A program made the position numbers and the translations under genes. Shown here piece by piece: positions 7,210-17,456 of a DNA stretch of 56,673 bases. The notes beneath the pieces were generated by a model. The model ran no database searches, was not told the origin of the DNA, and saw only the letters and a program-made list of their open reading frames with translations. Origin of the DNA: an uncultured Clostridia bacterium (lineage in GTDB: Bacteria > Bacillota > Clostridia > Christensenellales > CAMQZB01); NCBI GenBank assembly GCA_947039455.1, contig CAMQZB010000010.1, forward strand, positions 1 to 56,673, in the 5' to 3' direction. The first letter of the stretch is position 1. Each line of letters opens with the position of its first letter.

Positions 7210-8463
7210 TTACTTATTATAATTTATAACTTGATAACCAATATCACTTCTGCAATATAAATTATCACATTTAACCTTCGATACAGCTTCATAGGCTTTT
7301 ATTTGTGCCTCTTTAAAAGTCTTGCCTCGTCCTAGAACGAAAAGCACTCGACCGCCGTTAATAGTATATTTACCGTCAACCAATTTAGTTCCCATATGAA
7401 AAATCGGAACGTCAATATCCTCAAGCCCTTCAATCACAGCACCTTTGGAATAATCTCTAGGGTAACCGCAAGTTGCCATAACCACACCCAAAGATACTTC
7501 GTCCTTGAAAGTGATTTCACTTGCCACGCCGTCTATCAATTTATCAATAACGTCAATGATATCACAGTCTAGTCGAGGTAGCACAACTTCAGTTTCAGGA
7601 TCGCCAAATCTAGCGTTAAACTCGATAACTTTTATACCCTTAGGTGATTTCATAAGACCGCCATATAGCACTCCTTTGAATAAACAGCCCTCATTTATCA
7701 TTGCATTCGCTACAACTTTCATAATTTTTTCCATTGAATAATCAATATCTTTGCTATCAATAAATGGTACTCCGCTGTAAGCACCCATGCCACCGGTGTT
7801 TAGTCCAGTGTCACCGTCCCCCTCTCTCTTATGGTCTTGTGCAATATCAAGTGGCAAAACGATTTCGCCGTTCACTAAACACATAAACGAAAATTCCGGA
7901 CCAGTTAGAAACTCTTCCACAACAATTTTCCCCTCGCCAAATATCTTTTTCACAAGCATATTATCGCAAGTTTCTTTAGCCTCTGCCACAGTATTTGCTA
8001 TCACTACGCCTTTGCCATAAGCCAAACCGTCAAACTTAATAACGATAGGTGCACCCATCTTATCTATGTAATTGCAAGCTAACTGATAATTATCAAAGGT
8101 TTCGTATTCCGCTGTTGGAACGTTATACTTTTTCATCAAATCTTTAGCAAACTCTTTTGAACTTTCAATTTTAGAAGCAAGTTTACTCGGTCCAAAGACC
8201 TTTAGACCGACTTTTTCAAACTCGTCTACGATACCCATTGAAAGTGGAATTTCAGGTCCTACAATCGTTAAGTCAATTTTGTTTTCAAGTGCAAAATCAC
8301 GCAATGCGAAAATGTCGCTATCAGAAATTTTTACCAATTCAGCCATGCCAATCATGCCGTCATTTCCAGGGGCACAAAAGACTTTTGAAACACGTTTTGA
8401 CTTGCTTGCACTATATACCAATGCGTGACATCTTCCGCCACCGCCGATAATTAGTACTTTCAT
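7210..8463 (-). CDS. purD: Phosphoribosylamine-glycine ligase (GARS)
   Basis: A 417-residue ATP-grasp enzyme making GAR from phosphoribosylamine, glycine and ATP. The start is ATG at 8463, one base after the purH stop, giving MKVLIIGGGGR; a longer reading upstream lies inside purH and is not credible. Central motifs are FDGLAYGKGVV and EFLTGPEFSF in the ATP-grasp domain, then LNTGGMGAYS and EFNARFGDPE, the metal-binding part. One oddity: the near-universal GGREHAL of the N-terminal loop reads GGRCHAL here, a Glu to Cys change. No ribosome binding site stands out, so translation is probably coupled to purH. Confidence 0.93.
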   Translation of the reverse strand: MKVLIIGGGGRCHALVYSASKSKRVSKVFCAPGNDGMIGMAELVKISDSDIFALRDFALENKIDLTIVGPEIPLSMGIVDEFEKVGLKVFGPSKLASKIESSKEFAKDLMKKYNVPTAEYETFDNYQLACNYIDKMGAPIVIKFDGLAYGKGVVIANTVAEAKETCDNMLVKKIFGEGKIVVEEFLTGPEFSFMCLVNGEIVLPLDIAQDHKREGDGDTGLNTGGMGAYSGVPFIDSKDIDYSMEKIMKVVANAMINEGCLFKGVLYGGLMKSPKGIKVIEFNARFGDPETEVVLPRLDCDIIDVIDKLIDGVASEITFKDEVSLGVVMATCGYPRDYSKGAVIEGLEDIDVPIFHMGTKLVDGKYTINGGRVLFVLGRGKTFKEAQIKAYEAVSKVKCDNLYCRSDIGYQVINYNK

Positions 8464-8464
8464 T

Positions 8465-10000
8465 CTAGTGTTTAAAATGGCGTACGCCTGTAAACACCAT
8501 AGCAATTCCAACTTCGTCACAAGTCACAACTGACTCGCCATCTCTCATTGATCCACCCGGTTGAACAATCGCAGTTACATGGAAGTCATTAGCAAGTTTA
8601 ACACAATCGTCAAATGGGAAGAAAGCGTCAGAAGCTAGTACGATATTGTCCATGTGTCCTGCGTTCTTTGCTTGATTAAGTGCGATTTCGCATGACCCAA
8701 TACGGTTCATTTGCCCTGCACCAACGCCTATCGTCGCAAGATTTTTCACAGCAACAATAGCGTTAGATTTTACGTGTTTGCACACTTTCATACCAAATTC
8801 CATGTCCGTCATTTGACTTTCCGTTGGAGCAATTTTAGTCATTGTAGTCCATGAAGCACTGTCTTCTGCAATAATATCTTGATTTTGCATAAGCAAGCCA
8901 CCATTGATAGAAACAAACTGTTTGCTGTTTTTCGCTACCCCTTCAATTTGAATTTCAAGAACTCTCAAATTCTTTTTCTTTTGAAGAATTTCAAGTGCAT
9001 CAGCCTCAAATTTTGGTGCCATAACTATTTCTAAAAAAGTTTTATTCATTTCCGTTGCCATAGGTGCAGTAACAGTACAGTTCGTTGCTACAATTCCGCC
9101 AAAGATAGAAACTGGATCAGCGTTATACGCTTTCATGTACGCATCATAACCGTCAACACCAATAGCAACACCGCATGGATTCATGTGTTTAACAGCAACT
9201 GCACAAGGCTCATTAAATTCTCTCAAAATATTCAATGTTGCGTTTGCGTCTTGCAAATTATTGTAAGAAAGCTCTTTTCCATGTAATTTTTTAGCATGAG
9301 GAACGCTGTATGGTTCAACGTCTCCTTTGAATACAGTAGCATTTTGATGTGGATTTTCGCCATATCTTAAATCATAGTCTTTGTCAAAAGTCAAAGTTAT
9401 ATTTTCCGCATTTGCCTCACCACATTGTGCCGTCATATAAGTACTAATCATAGCGTCGTAGCTTGCTGTACTTCTATAAGCTTTCGCTGAAAGTTTGAAA
9501 CGAGTTTCATAAGTAGTATCACCATTAGCTTTAATTTCTTCAATGATTTTTCCGTAATCGCAAGAATCGCAAACAACAGTTACGCTGTGGAAATTCTTCG
9601 CTGCGGATCTAATCATAGAGGGTCCACCGATGTCGATATTCTCAATTGCGTCCATCAATTCTACATTTGGTTTTGCAATAGTTTCTTTAAATGGGTATAG
9701 GTTTACGCAAACTAGGTCGATGAATTCAATGTTATTTTCTTTCAAAGCCAATAAATGCTCTGGGTCATCACGACGAGCTAGCAATCCGCCATGTACATTT
9801 GGGTGCAAGGTTTTCACTCTGCCGTCACAGATTTCAGGAAAGCCTGTAACTTCGGAAATACCTAGGCATGGTACCCCCGCAGTTTCCAAAGTGCTCTTTG
9901 TTCCGCCTGTTGATATTATTTCATAGCCACACAAAACTAAGTCTTTGCAAAATTCAACTACTCCAGTTTTGTCGCTAACACTAACTAACGCTCTTTTCAT
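8465..10000 (-). CDS. purH: Bifunctional AICAR transformylase / IMP cyclohydrolase
   Basis: A 511-residue enzyme that performs the last two steps to IMP. Residues 1-195 are the MGS-like cyclohydrolase domain (STGGTKSTLE, KTLHPNVHGG). Residues 200-511 are the transformylase domain, with the catalytic pair Lys271-His272 in VKHMNPCG. It uses 10-formyl-THF, which Fhs from the same operon supplies. The length is normal for the family. It lies 4 bp after purN and 1 bp before purD, within a tightly packed operon. Confidence 0.96.
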   Translation of the reverse strand: MKRALVSVSDKTGVVEFCKDLVLCGYEIISTGGTKSTLETAGVPCLGISEVTGFPEICDGRVKTLHPNVHGGLLARRDDPEHLLALKENNIEFIDLVCVNLYPFKETIAKPNVELMDAIENIDIGGPSMIRSAAKNFHSVTVVCDSCDYGKIIEEIKANGDTTYETRFKLSAKAYRSTASYDAMISTYMTAQCGEANAENITLTFDKDYDLRYGENPHQNATVFKGDVEPYSVPHAKKLHGKELSYNNLQDANATLNILREFNEPCAVAVKHMNPCGVAIGVDGYDAYMKAYNADPVSIFGGIVATNCTVTAPMATEMNKTFLEIVMAPKFEADALEILQKKKNLRVLEIQIEGVAKNSKQFVSINGGLLMQNQDIIAEDSASWTTMTKIAPTESQMTDMEFGMKVCKHVKSNAIVAVKNLATIGVGAGQMNRIGSCEIALNQAKNAGHMDNIVLASDAFFPFDDCVKLANDFHVTAIVQPGGSMRDGESVVTCDEVGIAMVFTGVRHFKH

Positions 10001-10004
10001 AAAT

Positions 10005-10571
10005 CTATTCCTCCAATAATTTTTTCAGTGTTTCCACGTATAATACGTGTTCAATTTTATGGATTTTCTCCTCTACTTGCTCAATTGTTTCTCCCTCAAC
10101 ATAATCAAAGCTACGCTGAGAAATAATCTTTCCGCCGTCAGTTTCCTCATTGACAAAATGAATTGTCACGCCAAAAACCTTCACGCCGTAATTGAAACTG
10201 TCCTCAATTGCATGTGCACCTTTGAATGCTGGTAAAAGTGCGGGATGAATGTTCACTATCTTATTAGGATAAGCCGATATTAATTCGCTAGTTACAATTC
10301 TCATGTAACCTGCAAAAACTATTAGGTCAATACCTCTATCTTGTAATTTCTTCACTAGCATTTTTTCACATTCTTGGCGAGTACCATAATCTTTAGGATT
10401 AAAAGATATCACTTCAATGCCATGGTTATTTGCCCTATCTACACAGTACGCATTTGCTTTGTCAGTTACTAGAACTTTGCAATTACAATTAAGCATTCCG
10501 TCATTGACAGCTTGCACAATTGACTCAAAGTTACTGCCAAAGCCTGAAGCAAAAACTGCTATATTTTTCAT
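10005..10571 (-). CDS. purN: Phosphoribosylglycinamide formyltransferase
   Basis: A 188-residue GAR transformylase that moves a formyl group from 10-formyl-THF to GAR. It has the SGFGSNFE phosphate loop near residue 9, the [11 protein letters not shown] loop and the catalytic residues Asn107, His109 and Asp145, matching Asn106/His108/Asp144 of the E. coli enzyme. The start overlaps the end of purM by 4 bp (ATGA), so translation is coupled. A formyl-THF source is encoded in the same operon (fhs). Confidence 0.95.
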   Translation of the reverse strand: MKNIAVFASGFGSNFESIVQAVNDGMLNCNCKVLVTDKANAYCVDRANNHGIEVISFNPKDYGTRQECEKMLVKKLQDRGIDLIVFAGYMRIVTSELISAYPNKIVNIHPALLPAFKGAHAIEDSFNYGVKVFGVTIHFVNEETDGGKIISQRSFDYVEGETIEQVEEKIHKIEHVLYVETLKKLLEE

Positions 10572-11596
10572 TTGATGTTTACTCCTACGCTATTTGTGAT
10601 AACGCCAATTTCATAACATTTTTCATTGTGAGTTGCTAGAATTTCTTTAATCTTAGCCACATCAGAACTATCAACAGCCAAAACCATGCCTACTCCCATG
10701 TTGAAAATATTAAACATTTCTCTGTGGTTTACATTACCGTGTTTTTCCAAGAATTTAAAGATTGGAAGCACAGGGACGTTAGCCTCAACGATATCAATTC
10801 CTTGACCGCTCTTTAAAATACGAGGGATATTTTCGTCAAATCCTCCGCCCGTGATATGAGCAACGCCGTGTACGTTTACATTATTTATCACATCAAGTAC
10901 GCTTCTAATATATATTTTCGTAGGCGTAAGCAAAACTTCTCCAAGTGATTTAGTTTCATCAAGTTCTGGATAAATCGTTTTTAAATCTAGGTTAGCATTT
11001 TCGATTATGTATCTAACTAGAGAGAAACCGTTTGAGTGAACACCTGTAGAAGGGATTCCTAGCAATATATCGCCAATAGCAACTTTTTCGCCGTCGATTA
11101 ATTTAGATTTTTCAACAACACCACAAGTGAAACCTGCAATATCATACTCACCGTCGCTATACATTCCTGGCATTTCAGCTGTTTCGCCACCAATAAGACC
11201 ACAGTTTGCTTGTCTGCAACCTTCCGCAACTCCTGCAACAATTTGCTCGATTTTCTCGGGTATGTTGTTGCCAATTGCGATATAGTCAAGGAAATACAAT
11301 GGTTCAGCACCTTGTGACAAAACATCGTTTACGCACATTGCAACAGCGTCAATACCGATAGTGTCGTGCTTGTCCATAGCGAAAGCAATTTTCAATTTTG
11401 TGCCTACACCGTCAGTTCCAGAAACCAAAATTGGCTCTTTAACATTAAGTTTTGACAAGTCAAACATACCGCCGAATGAACCTATACCGCCCATAACTCC
11501 TAGACGATTTGTGCTTTTTACGTGTTTTTTAATTCTATCAACAACTTCATAGCCAGCTTCTAAATTAACACCAGCGTCCTCATAACTTTTTGCCAT
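10568..11596 (-). CDS. purM: Phosphoribosylformylglycinamidine cyclo-ligase (AIR synthetase)
   Basis: A 342-residue AIR synthetase that closes the imidazole ring using ATP. I chose ATG at 11596 ([16 protein letters not shown]), where a GGAG site is present; the open frame extends 44 codons further but only into the leader. Conserved parts include [11 protein letters not shown] (near 60), the [12 protein letters not shown] loop and [13 protein letters not shown]. It overlaps purN by 4 bp and starts 16 bp after the purF stop. Confidence 0.96.
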   Translation of the reverse strand: MAKSYEDAGVNLEAGYEVVDRIKKHVKSTNRLGVMGGIGSFGGMFDLSKLNVKEPILVSGTDGVGTKLKIAFAMDKHDTIGIDAVAMCVNDVLSQGAEPLYFLDYIAIGNNIPEKIEQIVAGVAEGCRQANCGLIGGETAEMPGMYSDGEYDIAGFTCGVVEKSKLIDGEKVAIGDILLGIPSTGVHSNGFSLVRYIIENANLDLKTIYPELDETKSLGEVLLTPTKIYIRSVLDVINNVNVHGVAHITGGGFDENIPRILKSGQGIDIVEANVPVLPIFKFLEKHGNVNHREMFNIFNMGVGMVLAVDSSDVAKIKEILATHNEKCYEIGVITNSVGVNIK

Positions 11597-11612
11597 AATT
11601 ATTAATCTCCTT

Positions 11613-13025
11613 TTAAAACTTTCTGTCTTTGTTGGCATCTTCCAATGCACCGTATATATCTGTTGGATATTTAGCCGTGAAACACGCTGTGCAAAGTTCA
11701 CTTCTATTACCCGCTTTATATAAATCATCAGCAGATAGGTATTTCAACGAATCCGCACCAATTTCTTTGCATACTCCCGCTACATCCATTCTTGCACTGA
11801 TAAGTTCCTCGTAAGTTGACGTGTCAACACCATAGAAACAAGGGTTTTTAAATTCAGGAGAACCAATTCTAACATGAACTGACTTAGCTCCAGCTTCTTT
11901 TAACATATTGACAATGCGTTTTGAAGTAGTTCCACGAACAATTGAATCGTCTACCATAACGATATTTTTGCCGTCAACTATCGAATGTACCGCTGATAAT
12001 TTCATACGCACACCCTTCTCACGAAGTTCTTGTGACGGTTGAATGAAAGTTCTTCCCACGTATTTATTTTTTATCAAGCCAATTTCGTAAGGCACGCCCT
12101 TTGCTTCTGCGTATCCAATAGCACAAGAAATTGAACTATCCGGAACACCGATAACGATATCTATATCCACATCGTCATTTATAGCAAGTAGCTTTCCAGA
12201 CTCCTTACGGAATGTATGAACGTTACAATTTTCAATGTCGGAATCAGGACGAGCGAAATAAATATACTCCATTGCGCACAGATAATGATGTTTAAATTCA
12301 GAGAAATTGTGACTTTCGATCCCATCTTTGCTAATCACTACAATCTCGCCGGGTTCAACATCACGAACGAATTTAGCACCGATAACTTCAAAAGCGCAAG
12401 TTTCACTAGATATCACATAGCCACCGTTTAGTTTACCAATAGACAATGGACGTATTCCGTATTTATCACGCACTCCGTACAGTTTATCTTTAGTTTGAAT
12501 TGCGAAAGCGTAAGCACCCTCAAGCATATTGAAAGCGGTTTTCATAACTTCAATACGTTGACTTTTTAAGTCTTTTTTAATCAAATGACCTAAGATTTCA
12601 GCGTCAGAGTCCGATTGGAAAATCGATCCTCTTTTTTCCAAGTAATTTCTAAGCTGTTTTGAATTAACGATATTTCCATTGTGGCAAATTGAAAAATCTC
12701 CTGAATGGTGACGGAACAAAAATGGTTGAACATTTTCAATGCCGTTGCCAAGGTTTGAATATCGCACGTGACCGATTGCCATGTTTCCTTTCAAACTTTT
12801 CAAAGTTTTTTCATTGAACACTTCAGTTACAAGTCCATGACCTTTCACTAGAGTACTCTCTCCGTCCTCCACACACACAATTCCGCAAGCTTCTTGACCA
12901 CGATGTTGCAAACTGTGAAGTGCGTAGTAAGCGATTTCTGATGCATTATCTACGTTATAAACGCCAAAAACTCCACATTCCTCGTGAATTTCAGCCATGT
13001 CAAAATAATTTTTATTGTTTTCCAT
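11613..13025 (-). CDS. purF: Amidophosphoribosyltransferase
   Basis: A 470-residue enzyme for the first committed purine step, PRPP plus glutamine to phosphoribosylamine. Cys17 of EECGVFGV would become the N-terminal nucleophile after removal of a 16-residue propeptide. The PRPP loop is [13 protein letters not shown]. Cysteines in YLCAMEY, NPCFYG and ELCTAC fit the four ligands of the structural [4Fe-4S] cluster of the Bacillus-type enzyme, consistent with an anaerobe. Its start abuts the purC stop (13026). Confidence 0.96.
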   Translation of the reverse strand: MENNKNYFDMAEIHEECGVFGVYNVDNASEIAYYALHSLQHRGQEACGIVCVEDGESTLVKGHGLVTEVFNEKTLKSLKGNMAIGHVRYSNLGNGIENVQPFLFRHHSGDFSICHNGNIVNSKQLRNYLEKRGSIFQSDSDAEILGHLIKKDLKSQRIEVMKTAFNMLEGAYAFAIQTKDKLYGVRDKYGIRPLSIGKLNGGYVISSETCAFEVIGAKFVRDVEPGEIVVISKDGIESHNFSEFKHHYLCAMEYIYFARPDSDIENCNVHTFRKESGKLLAINDDVDIDIVIGVPDSSISCAIGYAEAKGVPYEIGLIKNKYVGRTFIQPSQELREKGVRMKLSAVHSIVDGKNIVMVDDSIVRGTTSKRIVNMLKEAGAKSVHVRIGSPEFKNPCFYGVDTSTYEELISARMDVAGVCKEIGADSLKYLSADDLYKAGNRSELCTACFTAKYPTDIYGALEDANKDRKF

Positions 13026-13730
13026 TTACTTTTCCAACCTTTTTAAAATATTTAAATATGACTCTTCAATTTTACCCATATCACGTCTAAATCTGTCTTT
13101 ATCCAAAACTTCTTTTGACTCTTTGTCCCACAATCGTGCAGTGTCAGGAGAAATCTCGTCACACAAAAGCACAACTCCGTGTCTATTATACCCAAATTCC
13201 ATTTTAAAATCTACAAGTATAATATCAAGTTTATCTAAAAAATCTTTTAATAAGCTATTAATCTCACGAGCGGTTAAGTCAATATGTTTCAATGTTTTTT
13301 TGTCTGCTATGTTAAGTTCTCTCGCTGTGTCAAAATTGATATACGGATCGTCCATATCGTCATTTTTAAAACAGTATTCCATGATTTCAGAACTAAAAAC
13401 ATGACCTTCGTGGAGACCGTAGCGAATACACAAACTACCGCAAGCAACGTTTCTGCAAATCACTTCAAGAGGTATTAATTTAACCTTTTCGCAAAGTTGA
13501 CTTCTGTCGTCAATGCGTGATTTGAAGTGAGTTCTAATTCCACATTCATTTAGATAAGTGAATATCAATGAAGAAATTTTGTTATTAATAATTCCTTTAT
13601 TTTTTATCATGGCTTTTTTTATGCCATTGTAAGCTTTTGTGTCGTCTTTGTAGTACATCACCACTTGGTTTTCATCGTCAGTACTCAAAATTCGCTTTGA
13701 TTTTCCGTCGTATAATAATTGACCTGTCAT
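13026..13730 (-). CDS. purC: Phosphoribosylaminoimidazole-succinocarboxamide synthase, Bacillus type
   Basis: A 234-residue SAICAR synthetase. The family hallmarks are clear: LLYDGKSKRI at the N-terminus, IPLEVICRNVACGS in the middle, VDFKMEFGY, and LCDEISPDTARLWD near the end. It follows the Bacillus PurC pattern, unlike the second SAICAR synthetase at 6504-7184. It lies between purL (9 bp gap) and purF (no gap), the usual place for the operon's purC. This copy is probably the main enzyme. Confidence 0.94.
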   Translation of the reverse strand: MTGQLLYDGKSKRILSTDDENQVVMYYKDDTKAYNGIKKAMIKNKGIINNKISSLIFTYLNECGIRTHFKSRIDDRSQLCEKVKLIPLEVICRNVACGSLCIRYGLHEGHVFSSEIMEYCFKNDDMDDPYINFDTARELNIADKKTLKHIDLTAREINSLLKDFLDKLDIILVDFKMEFGYNRHGVVLLCDEISPDTARLWDKESKEVLDKDRFRRDMGKIEESYLNILKRLEK

Positions 13731-13739
13731 AATTTCTCC

Positions 13740-16700
13740 TTATTTAGTGAAATATTCAACTGCATTTTTGAATATGTTTTGATGTTTTTCTCCGTTAATA
13801 TTTTTATAAATATTTTCTTCATATCTCTCGCTATGTCCCATTTTTCCAAGGATTAATCCGTCATAAGACGTGATACCCTCAATTGCATAATATGAACCGT
13901 TTGGATTATGTGGCGCTTCCATTGTTGGATTGCCTGCAATATCAGCATATCTAAAACACACTTGACCATTAGCAAAAAGTTCGCTTGCAAGCTTCTCATT
14001 CACTACGAATTTACCCTCGCCGTGTGACAAGGCAATCTCGTATTCCTCGCCCACCGTAAAACTTGCTAGCCATGGTGAATTTGTACTTGAAACTTTCGTT
14101 TTTGCTATCATTGAAATATGTCTGTTAATATCATTTCTAAATAATGTAGGGCTGTTTTTTGTAAGCATACCGAACTTTCCGTAAGGTAGTAGTCCAGACT
14201 TTACTAATGCTTGGAATCCGTTACAAATTCCTAGAATCAAACCTTTTCTTGCTATCAATCTTTCAATTGAAGCTTTGATATCTTCATTTAAAATTACGTT
14301 TGCAATGAATTTTCCGCTTCCGTCTGGTTCGTCACCAGAGGAGAAACCACCTGCAAATGTTAAGATGTCAGCGTTGTCGATAGCTTCCACCATTTTCCCA
14401 ATAGACTCTTTGATGTTCTCGCCTGTTAGGTTGTTGAAAACCAAAGTTTCAACAATTGCGCCTTCACGCCTAAAGGCTTTTGCTGTGTCATAATCACAAT
14501 TTGTTCCTGGGAACACAGGAATAAAAACTTTAACCGTATCTTTTTTATCAAATGGATAAACTGCGATTTCACGAGCCTCACCAATTTTATAAGTATCCAC
14601 AGCTTTATTGAATTTAGCATCTACGGATACTTTGTAAATCTTATCGAAATTCTGAAAGTTAGATTTTAGTAAATCATTAATGGCAAAGGCTGTTCCGTTG
14701 ATTTTTATTTCGCCGTTATCAACTGTTTTTCCAATGAATGTCAACAACTCATCATCTAGCGTTTCAGCTGTTTCAATGATAAATGAGCCGTATTTTTTCT
14801 TAAATAATACGCAATCGCACACATTAATTTCAGCTCCCATCAAGTTGCCGAAAGACATTTTTGAAATAGCTTCCACTACTCCACCAAAACCTACTGCGTA
14901 AGCTGAAGCTAATTTTTTATTTTTAATTAAGTTTTCCACAAATGCAAAAATCTTAATAGCCTTTTCTATATTTACTGTGTAGTCCTCATTTTCTTTTAAA
15001 TTTACAAAATACAAATTGTTTCCTACTGCTTTCAATTCTGGACTAATAACAATATTAGCGTCCGTCAAAGTTTCCGCAAAAGAAATTAGTGTAGGAGGAA
15101 CTGTGATGTCTTTGAATGTTCCGCTCATTGAATCCTTTCCACCGATTGCACCTTTTTTCAAGCCGATTTGCATATACAATGCACCAAGCAATGCTTGAAG
15201 TGGGTTGCCCCATTTTGTATCGTCTTTTCCCAATCTTTCAAAATATTCTTGGAAAGAGAAATGCAATTTATCAAAGCGACCACCACAAGATATAGACTTT
15301 GCCACACTATCCAAAATAGCGTATTGACTACCTAGGAATGGTGAAATTGATGACAATTCAGGGTCAAATCCGTATGTTAGCACCGTTGCGTCATCAGTGA
15401 ATCCATTGACTACTGATACTTTTTGACAAGATACTTGAGTTTCCGTTAATTGATATTTTCCACCGTATGGCATTAAAACAGTTGTGTTTCCGATTGTTGC
15501 ATCGAAAATTTCTACCATGCCTTTTTGAGTTAGTACATTCTTATCAGAAAGCAAGTTTTTCACATCACTAACGAAATCCAATGTTGTGGCTCTTGTTAGC
15601 GGATTCACAACATCGCCGCCTAAAACTACTACGTTTTGTTGTTGGCGTACGCCGTTTGTGTTGATAAAATCACGAGACAAATCAACTATCATTTCGCCGT
15701 TATACATCATTTGAAGTCTGCCTGTGTCTGTGATATCAGCAACAGTGTAGGCTTCCAAATTTTCTTCTTTACAATATCCCAAAAATTCCGCAACATCTTT
15801 CGCCTCAACTACAACGCTCATTCTCTCTTGAGATTCGCTGATTGCAATTTCAGTAGCATTCAATCCGCTGTATTTTGTTCTCACTTGGTTTAAGTCGATA
15901 AGTAGGCTGTCGGCTAATTCGCCTACTGCTACTGATACGCCACCAGCTCCAAAATCGTTGGATTTTTTAATTAGTTTAGTAACCTCACTGCGACGGAAAA
16001 GATGTTGAATTTTTCTCTCCATAGGTGCATTGCCTTTTTGAACTTCTGACGCACAAACTTCCAATGAGGCTTCGTTGTGTTCTTTACTAGAACCAGTTGC
16101 ACCGCCTATTCCATCACGCCCAGTCCTTCCACCGAACATGATTACTATATCGCCAGCGGACACGCTTTCACGACGAACTTGTTCCACAGGAACTGAACCC
16201 ACGCAAGCACCAACTTCCATACGTTTTGCAACATACCCGTCATGGTACAACTCTTTTACAAAAGTAGTAGCTATTCCGATTTGATTTCCGTATGAAGAAT
16301 AACCGTCGCATGCTTTTTTTGAGATAGTACGTTGTGGCAATTTGTTTGGCAAAGCCTCTGACACTTTAGCCCAAATGTTGCCCGCACCAGTTATTCTCAT
16401 TGCTTGGTAAACATACGCACGACCAGATAACGGATCACGAATTGCACCGCCGATACACGTTGACGCACCTCCGAATGGTTCAATCTCCGTTGGGTGATTA
16501 TGGGTTTCGTTTTTGAATTGAATTAGATACTTAACAGGTTTTCCGTCAACTGTAATATCAGCGTAAACACTGCAAGCGTTGTTTTCTTCGGACACTTCCA
16601 AATCGTCCATATAGCCATTTTTCTTTAGGTATTTTCCACAAATTGTTCCTAAATCCATAAGGGTAATTTCTTTATTTGAACGAGATAAATCTGTTCTTAA

Positions 16701-17456
16701 ATCTAAATAAGTTGCAAATGCACTGTCAATTGCTGATTTTAACATTCCTTTTTCCACGGTGATGTTCATAAGTTCCGTTTCGAAAGTTGTGTGACGACAG
16801 TGATCTGACCAATATGTATCTAGCATTTTAATTTCCGTTTCATTTGGGTTTCGTTTTTCGTCTTTTTTAAAATATTCTCTTACGAATTCCAAATCAAGTT
16901 CAGTCATAGCAAGTCCCATTGAACTTCTAAGTGCTGAAATTTTCGCCATATCAAATTCTATAAACCCCTCAATAATAGGCACTGGTATAACGTCTACATT
17001 TTCAGTGTCGTCTATTATACTAAGGTCTTTTTCTCTTGATTCAATTTTGTTTATATAATATTTTTTGATAGCAGTCATGTCTTCAACTGACACGCCCTCC
17101 ACAATTATAATTTTTCCGCTTCTAACTTTTACATTTGAATTAAAGTCAATAAGTGCGATACATTCTTTTGCCGAAGTAGCACGTTGGTCAAACTGACCTG
17201 GAACAAACTCCACCGCAAAATAATTCATACTCTTTAAATCAAACTCAGTTGTCACTTTGTCTGTTACTACTTCCCCGAAAACTGATTGCATAGACTGTGC
17301 AAGCAATTCCTCACTTATATTAAAAACATCATAGGTATTTACCAATCGCAATGATGTGATAGAAACACCCAAGTTCGCTTTTAAATTCTTTAAAAGCATA
17401 TCCGCTTCAACGTTAAATTCTAGTTTCTTCTCTACATAAACTCTAAATTTATTCAT
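13740..17456 (-). CDS. purL: Phosphoribosylformylglycinamidine synthase, single-chain
   Basis: A 1238-residue FGAM synthase with both activities in one chain, the long form typical of many Clostridia. The N-terminal and linker regions carry DTYWSDHCRHTTF near residue 210. The two AIR-synthetase-like halves carry NETHNHPTEIEPFGGAST and IGGKDSMSGTF. The C-terminal class I glutaminase has its nucleophile in LGICNGFQ, with the catalytic His-x-Glu in LSHGEGKF or in the MEAPHNPNGS region. I chose ATG at 17456, right after GGAGGA; it overlaps the purK end by 8 bp. No PurS or PurQ is needed with this form. Confidence 0.95.
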   Translation of the reverse strand: MNKFRVYVEKKLEFNVEADMLLKNLKANLGVSITSLRLVNTYDVFNISEELLAQSMQSVFGEVVTDKVTTEFDLKSMNYFAVEFVPGQFDQRATSAKECIALIDFNSNVKVRSGKIIIVEGVSVEDMTAIKKYYINKIESREKDLSIIDDTENVDVIPVPIIEGFIEFDMAKISALRSSMGLAMTELDLEFVREYFKKDEKRNPNETEIKMLDTYWSDHCRHTTFETELMNITVEKGMLKSAIDSAFATYLDLRTDLSRSNKEITLMDLGTICGKYLKKNGYMDDLEVSEENNACSVYADITVDGKPVKYLIQFKNETHNHPTEIEPFGGASTCIGGAIRDPLSGRAYVYQAMRITGAGNIWAKVSEALPNKLPQRTISKKACDGYSSYGNQIGIATTFVKELYHDGYVAKRMEVGACVGSVPVEQVRRESVSAGDIVIMFGGRTGRDGIGGATGSSKEHNEASLEVCASEVQKGNAPMERKIQHLFRRSEVTKLIKKSNDFGAGGVSVAVGELADSLLIDLNQVRTKYSGLNATEIAISESQERMSVVVEAKDVAEFLGYCKEENLEAYTVADITDTGRLQMMYNGEMIVDLSRDFINTNGVRQQQNVVVLGGDVVNPLTRATTLDFVSDVKNLLSDKNVLTQKGMVEIFDATIGNTTVLMPYGGKYQLTETQVSCQKVSVVNGFTDDATVLTYGFDPELSSISPFLGSQYAILDSVAKSISCGGRFDKLHFSFQEYFERLGKDDTKWGNPLQALLGALYMQIGLKKGAIGGKDSMSGTFKDITVPPTLISFAETLTDANIVISPELKAVGNNLYFVNLKENEDYTVNIEKAIKIFAFVENLIKNKKLASAYAVGFGGVVEAISKMSFGNLMGAEINVCDCVLFKKKYGSFIIETAETLDDELLTFIGKTVDNGEIKINGTAFAINDLLKSNFQNFDKIYKVSVDAKFNKAVDTYKIGEAREIAVYPFDKKDTVKVFIPVFPGTNCDYDTAKAFRREGAIVETLVFNNLTGENIKESIGKMVEAIDNADILTFAGGFSSGDEPDGSGKFIANVILNEDIKASIERLIARKGLILGICNGFQALVKSGLLPYGKFGMLTKNSPTLFRNDINRHISMIAKTKVSSTNSPWLASFTVGEEYEIALSHGEGKFVVNEKLASELFANGQVCFRYADIAGNPTMEAPHNPNGSYYAIEGITSYDGLILGKMGHSERYEENIYKNINGEKHQNIFKNAVEYFTK

